Under the pieces are notes generated by a model that saw nothing but the letters and a program-made list of their open reading frames with translations, was not told where the DNA came from and did not search any database. A program made the position numbers and the translations under genes. This document shows, piece after piece, positions 13,368 through 14,478 of a stretch of 14,478 nt of DNA (position 1 is the stretch's first letter; each line of letters begins with the position of its first letter). Origin of the DNA: DAOUKH01 sp034420775 (GTDB lineage: Bacteria > Chloroflexota > Dehalococcoidia > SHYB01); contig DAOUKZ010000085.1 in NCBI GenBank assembly GCA_034420775.1, forward strand, positions 1-14,478, written 5' to 3'.

Positions 13368-14478
13368 ATGCGTCAGGCGGTCGGCGCGAGCCGGCTGGCC
13401 GACGACGAAGAGATCCTCACCAAGCCGTTCGACAACCGGGTCATCGCGCGGCTCTTCCGGTACGTCGGACCGTACAAGACGATGGCGATCATCGCCGCGG
13501 TGACGATGCTGCTCTACACGGCGGCGCTGGTGGCCGCGCCCTGGCTCGTAGCCATCGGCATCGAGCAGATCGAGGACGGCGACGGCGGCGGGCTCAACCG
13601 CACCGTGATCATCTTCATCGGTGTCGCGCTCGGCGGGTGGGCGGCGCAGTACATCCACCTGCGGGCAATGGCACGGGTGACGCAGGGGATCCTCTACACC
13701 CTGCGCAACGAGATGTTCCGCCACCTCCACCGCCTCTCGATGACCTTCCACGACCGGAACGAGATCGGGCGGGTCATGTCCCGCGTCCAGAACGACATCC
13801 TCAACCTGCAGGAGTTTCTCTCCACTGCCATCCTCGGGATCGCCGACATCCTGGCGCTGGGCGGGATCCTGGTCGCCATGTTCCTCATGGAGCCCCGCCT
13901 GGCGGCGGCGACGCTCTCCGTAGTCCCCGTGCTCTTCATCGGGCTTTACTTCTGGCAGGCCCATGCCCGCATGGCCTTCATACGGGTGCGGCAGGCCATC
14001 GCGCTGGTCAACGCCGACCTGCAGGAGAGCATCTCCGGCGTCCGGGTAGTGCAGAGCCTCAACCGGCAGGACCGCAACTTCTCCAACTTCGACAACCTGA
14101 ACAATGCCCACCTGCAGCGCAACCTGGAGGCGGGGCGCCTCGCCGCGCTGATCCTCCCCAAGGTCGAGACGCTGATGGCGACGGCGCTCACCATCGTGGT
14201 GATCTACGGGGGCCACCTCGTGCTCAGCACCCCGCTCGAAGTAGCCGTGCTGGTGGCCTTCGCGCTCTACATCCAGCGCTTCTTCGACCCCATCCGCAAC
14301 CTGACGATGCAGTACACCGAGATGCAGCGGGCGATGGCGTCGGGCGTGCGCATCTTCGAGGTGCTCGACACCAAGGCCGACATCGTCGATGCGCCCGACG
14401 CGGTCGACCTCACCGAGGTCAAGGGCGAGATTACCTTCGTGCGGGTGAGCCATCACTACACCCCCGACGTCCAGGTGC
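13368..14478 (+). CDS. Second ABC exporter half-transporter, 3' end outside the window
   Basis: The reading frame is open to the window end. It encodes the transmembrane domain of an exporter half-transporter: LFRYVGPYK before the first helix, hydrophobic helices to about residue 310, the intracellular stretch RLSMTFHDRNEIGRVMSRVQ, ESISGVRVVQSLNRQ, and FFDPIRNLTMQY before the last helix. The nucleotide-binding domain has only just begun when the sequence ends, so its ATPase motifs cannot be checked. I chose ATG 13368 because GGAGGG (13353-13358) stands nine bases upstream. An in-frame ATG at 13335 overlaps the previous stop as TAATG and would add 11 Gly-rich residues. As partner of a subunit with a degenerate site, it is expected to carry the catalytic Glu and switch His. 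Confidence 0.94.
   Translation, partial: MRQAVGASRLADDEEILTKPFDNRVIARLFRYVGPYKTMAIIAAVTMLLYTAALVAAPWLVAIGIEQIEDGDGGGLNRTVIIFIGVALGGWAAQYIHLRAMARVTQGILYTLRNEMFRHLHRLSMTFHDRNEIGRVMSRVQNDILNLQEFLSTAILGIADILALGGILVAMFLMEPRLAAATLSVVPVLFIGLYFWQAHARMAFIRVRQAIALVNADLQESISGVRVVQSLNRQDRNFSNFDNLNNAHLQRNLEAGRLAALILPKVETLMATALTIVVIYGGHLVLSTPLEVAVLVAFALYIQRFFDPIRNLTMQYTEMQRAMASGVRIFEVLDTKADIVDAPDAVDLTEVKGEITFVRVSHHYTPDVQV

Noticed and set aside
13266..14456. 396-codon minus-strand frame antisense to the second ABC gene
   Set aside because: Shadow of the plus-strand transporter frame, which is open to the window end and shows conserved transmembrane-domain motifs.
1..14478. CRISPR array, tRNA or rRNA genes
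   Set aside because: No regularly spaced repeats and no cloverleaf-like or rRNA-like segment were seen in any gap between genes.

Overview
The window comes from a GC-rich bacterial chromosome (roughly two thirds G+C in most genes). The mix of genes is one I associate with Chloroflexota of the SAR202/Dehalococcoidia type or a similar free-living lineage: a two-domain CaiB/BaiF CoA-transferase, a D-aminoacylase-like amidohydrolase beside an HpaI-type aldolase, DUF1330, DUF4202 and a Bacillus-like ferrochelatase. That taxonomic reading is inference; no rRNA or marker gene is present. There are no tRNAs, rRNAs, CRISPR arrays or intact transposases. Genes are tightly packed. The longest gaps are about 130 bases (5776-5906), 123 bases (11404-11526) and 121 bases (2096-2216), and each is described below.

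Layout. (a) 1-2095, plus strand: the 3' part of a tandem CoA-transferase. It converges on (b) 2217-5775, minus strand: hemE-hemH-DUF4202-a four-helix membrane protein-DUF1330, read from 5775 downward. hemE and hemH overlap by four bases. The gap between the two blocks holds a GC-rich hairpin and what looks like a solitary end of an IS481-type element. Small GC-rich hairpin repeats follow hemH and DUF4202, and one appears to supply the last codons of hemH. (c) 5872-6554, plus strand: a hicAB toxin-antitoxin pair with a 16-base perfect palindrome between its -35 and -10 boxes and an apparently leaderless hicA. (d) 6631-9094, plus strand: an amidohydrolase and an HpcH/HpaI aldolase, probably one catabolic operon. 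(e) 9153-11403, minus strand: a cytosine-5 methyltransferase, an NgoMIV-type restriction enzyme (expected site GCCGGC) and a Vsr mismatch endonuclease. This defence cassette is visibly lower in G+C than its surroundings and was probably acquired horizontally. (f) 11527-14478, plus strand: two ABC exporter half-transporters, the second running off the window end. The first has a degenerate ATPase site (Asp for the catalytic Glu, Gln for the switch His), which predicts a heterodimer.

How they work together. hemE and hemH are late steps of tetrapyrrole/heme synthesis, and the small membrane protein behind them carries two matching HxxLG motifs that could bind heme (inference). In the restriction cassette the methyltransferase protects GCCGGC, the endonuclease cuts unmodified DNA, and Vsr would repair T:G mismatches left by deamination of 5-methylcytosine. 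A regulatory theme recurs: hicA, the amidohydrolase and the first ABC gene each have an extended -10 box (TGn plus hexamer) only 5-7 bases before the start codon, suggesting leaderless transcripts. I see no wholly unknown system here. The most noteworthy items are the restriction-Vsr cassette, the leaderless promoters with operator palindromes, and the amidohydrolase that lacks two expected metal-site histidines.
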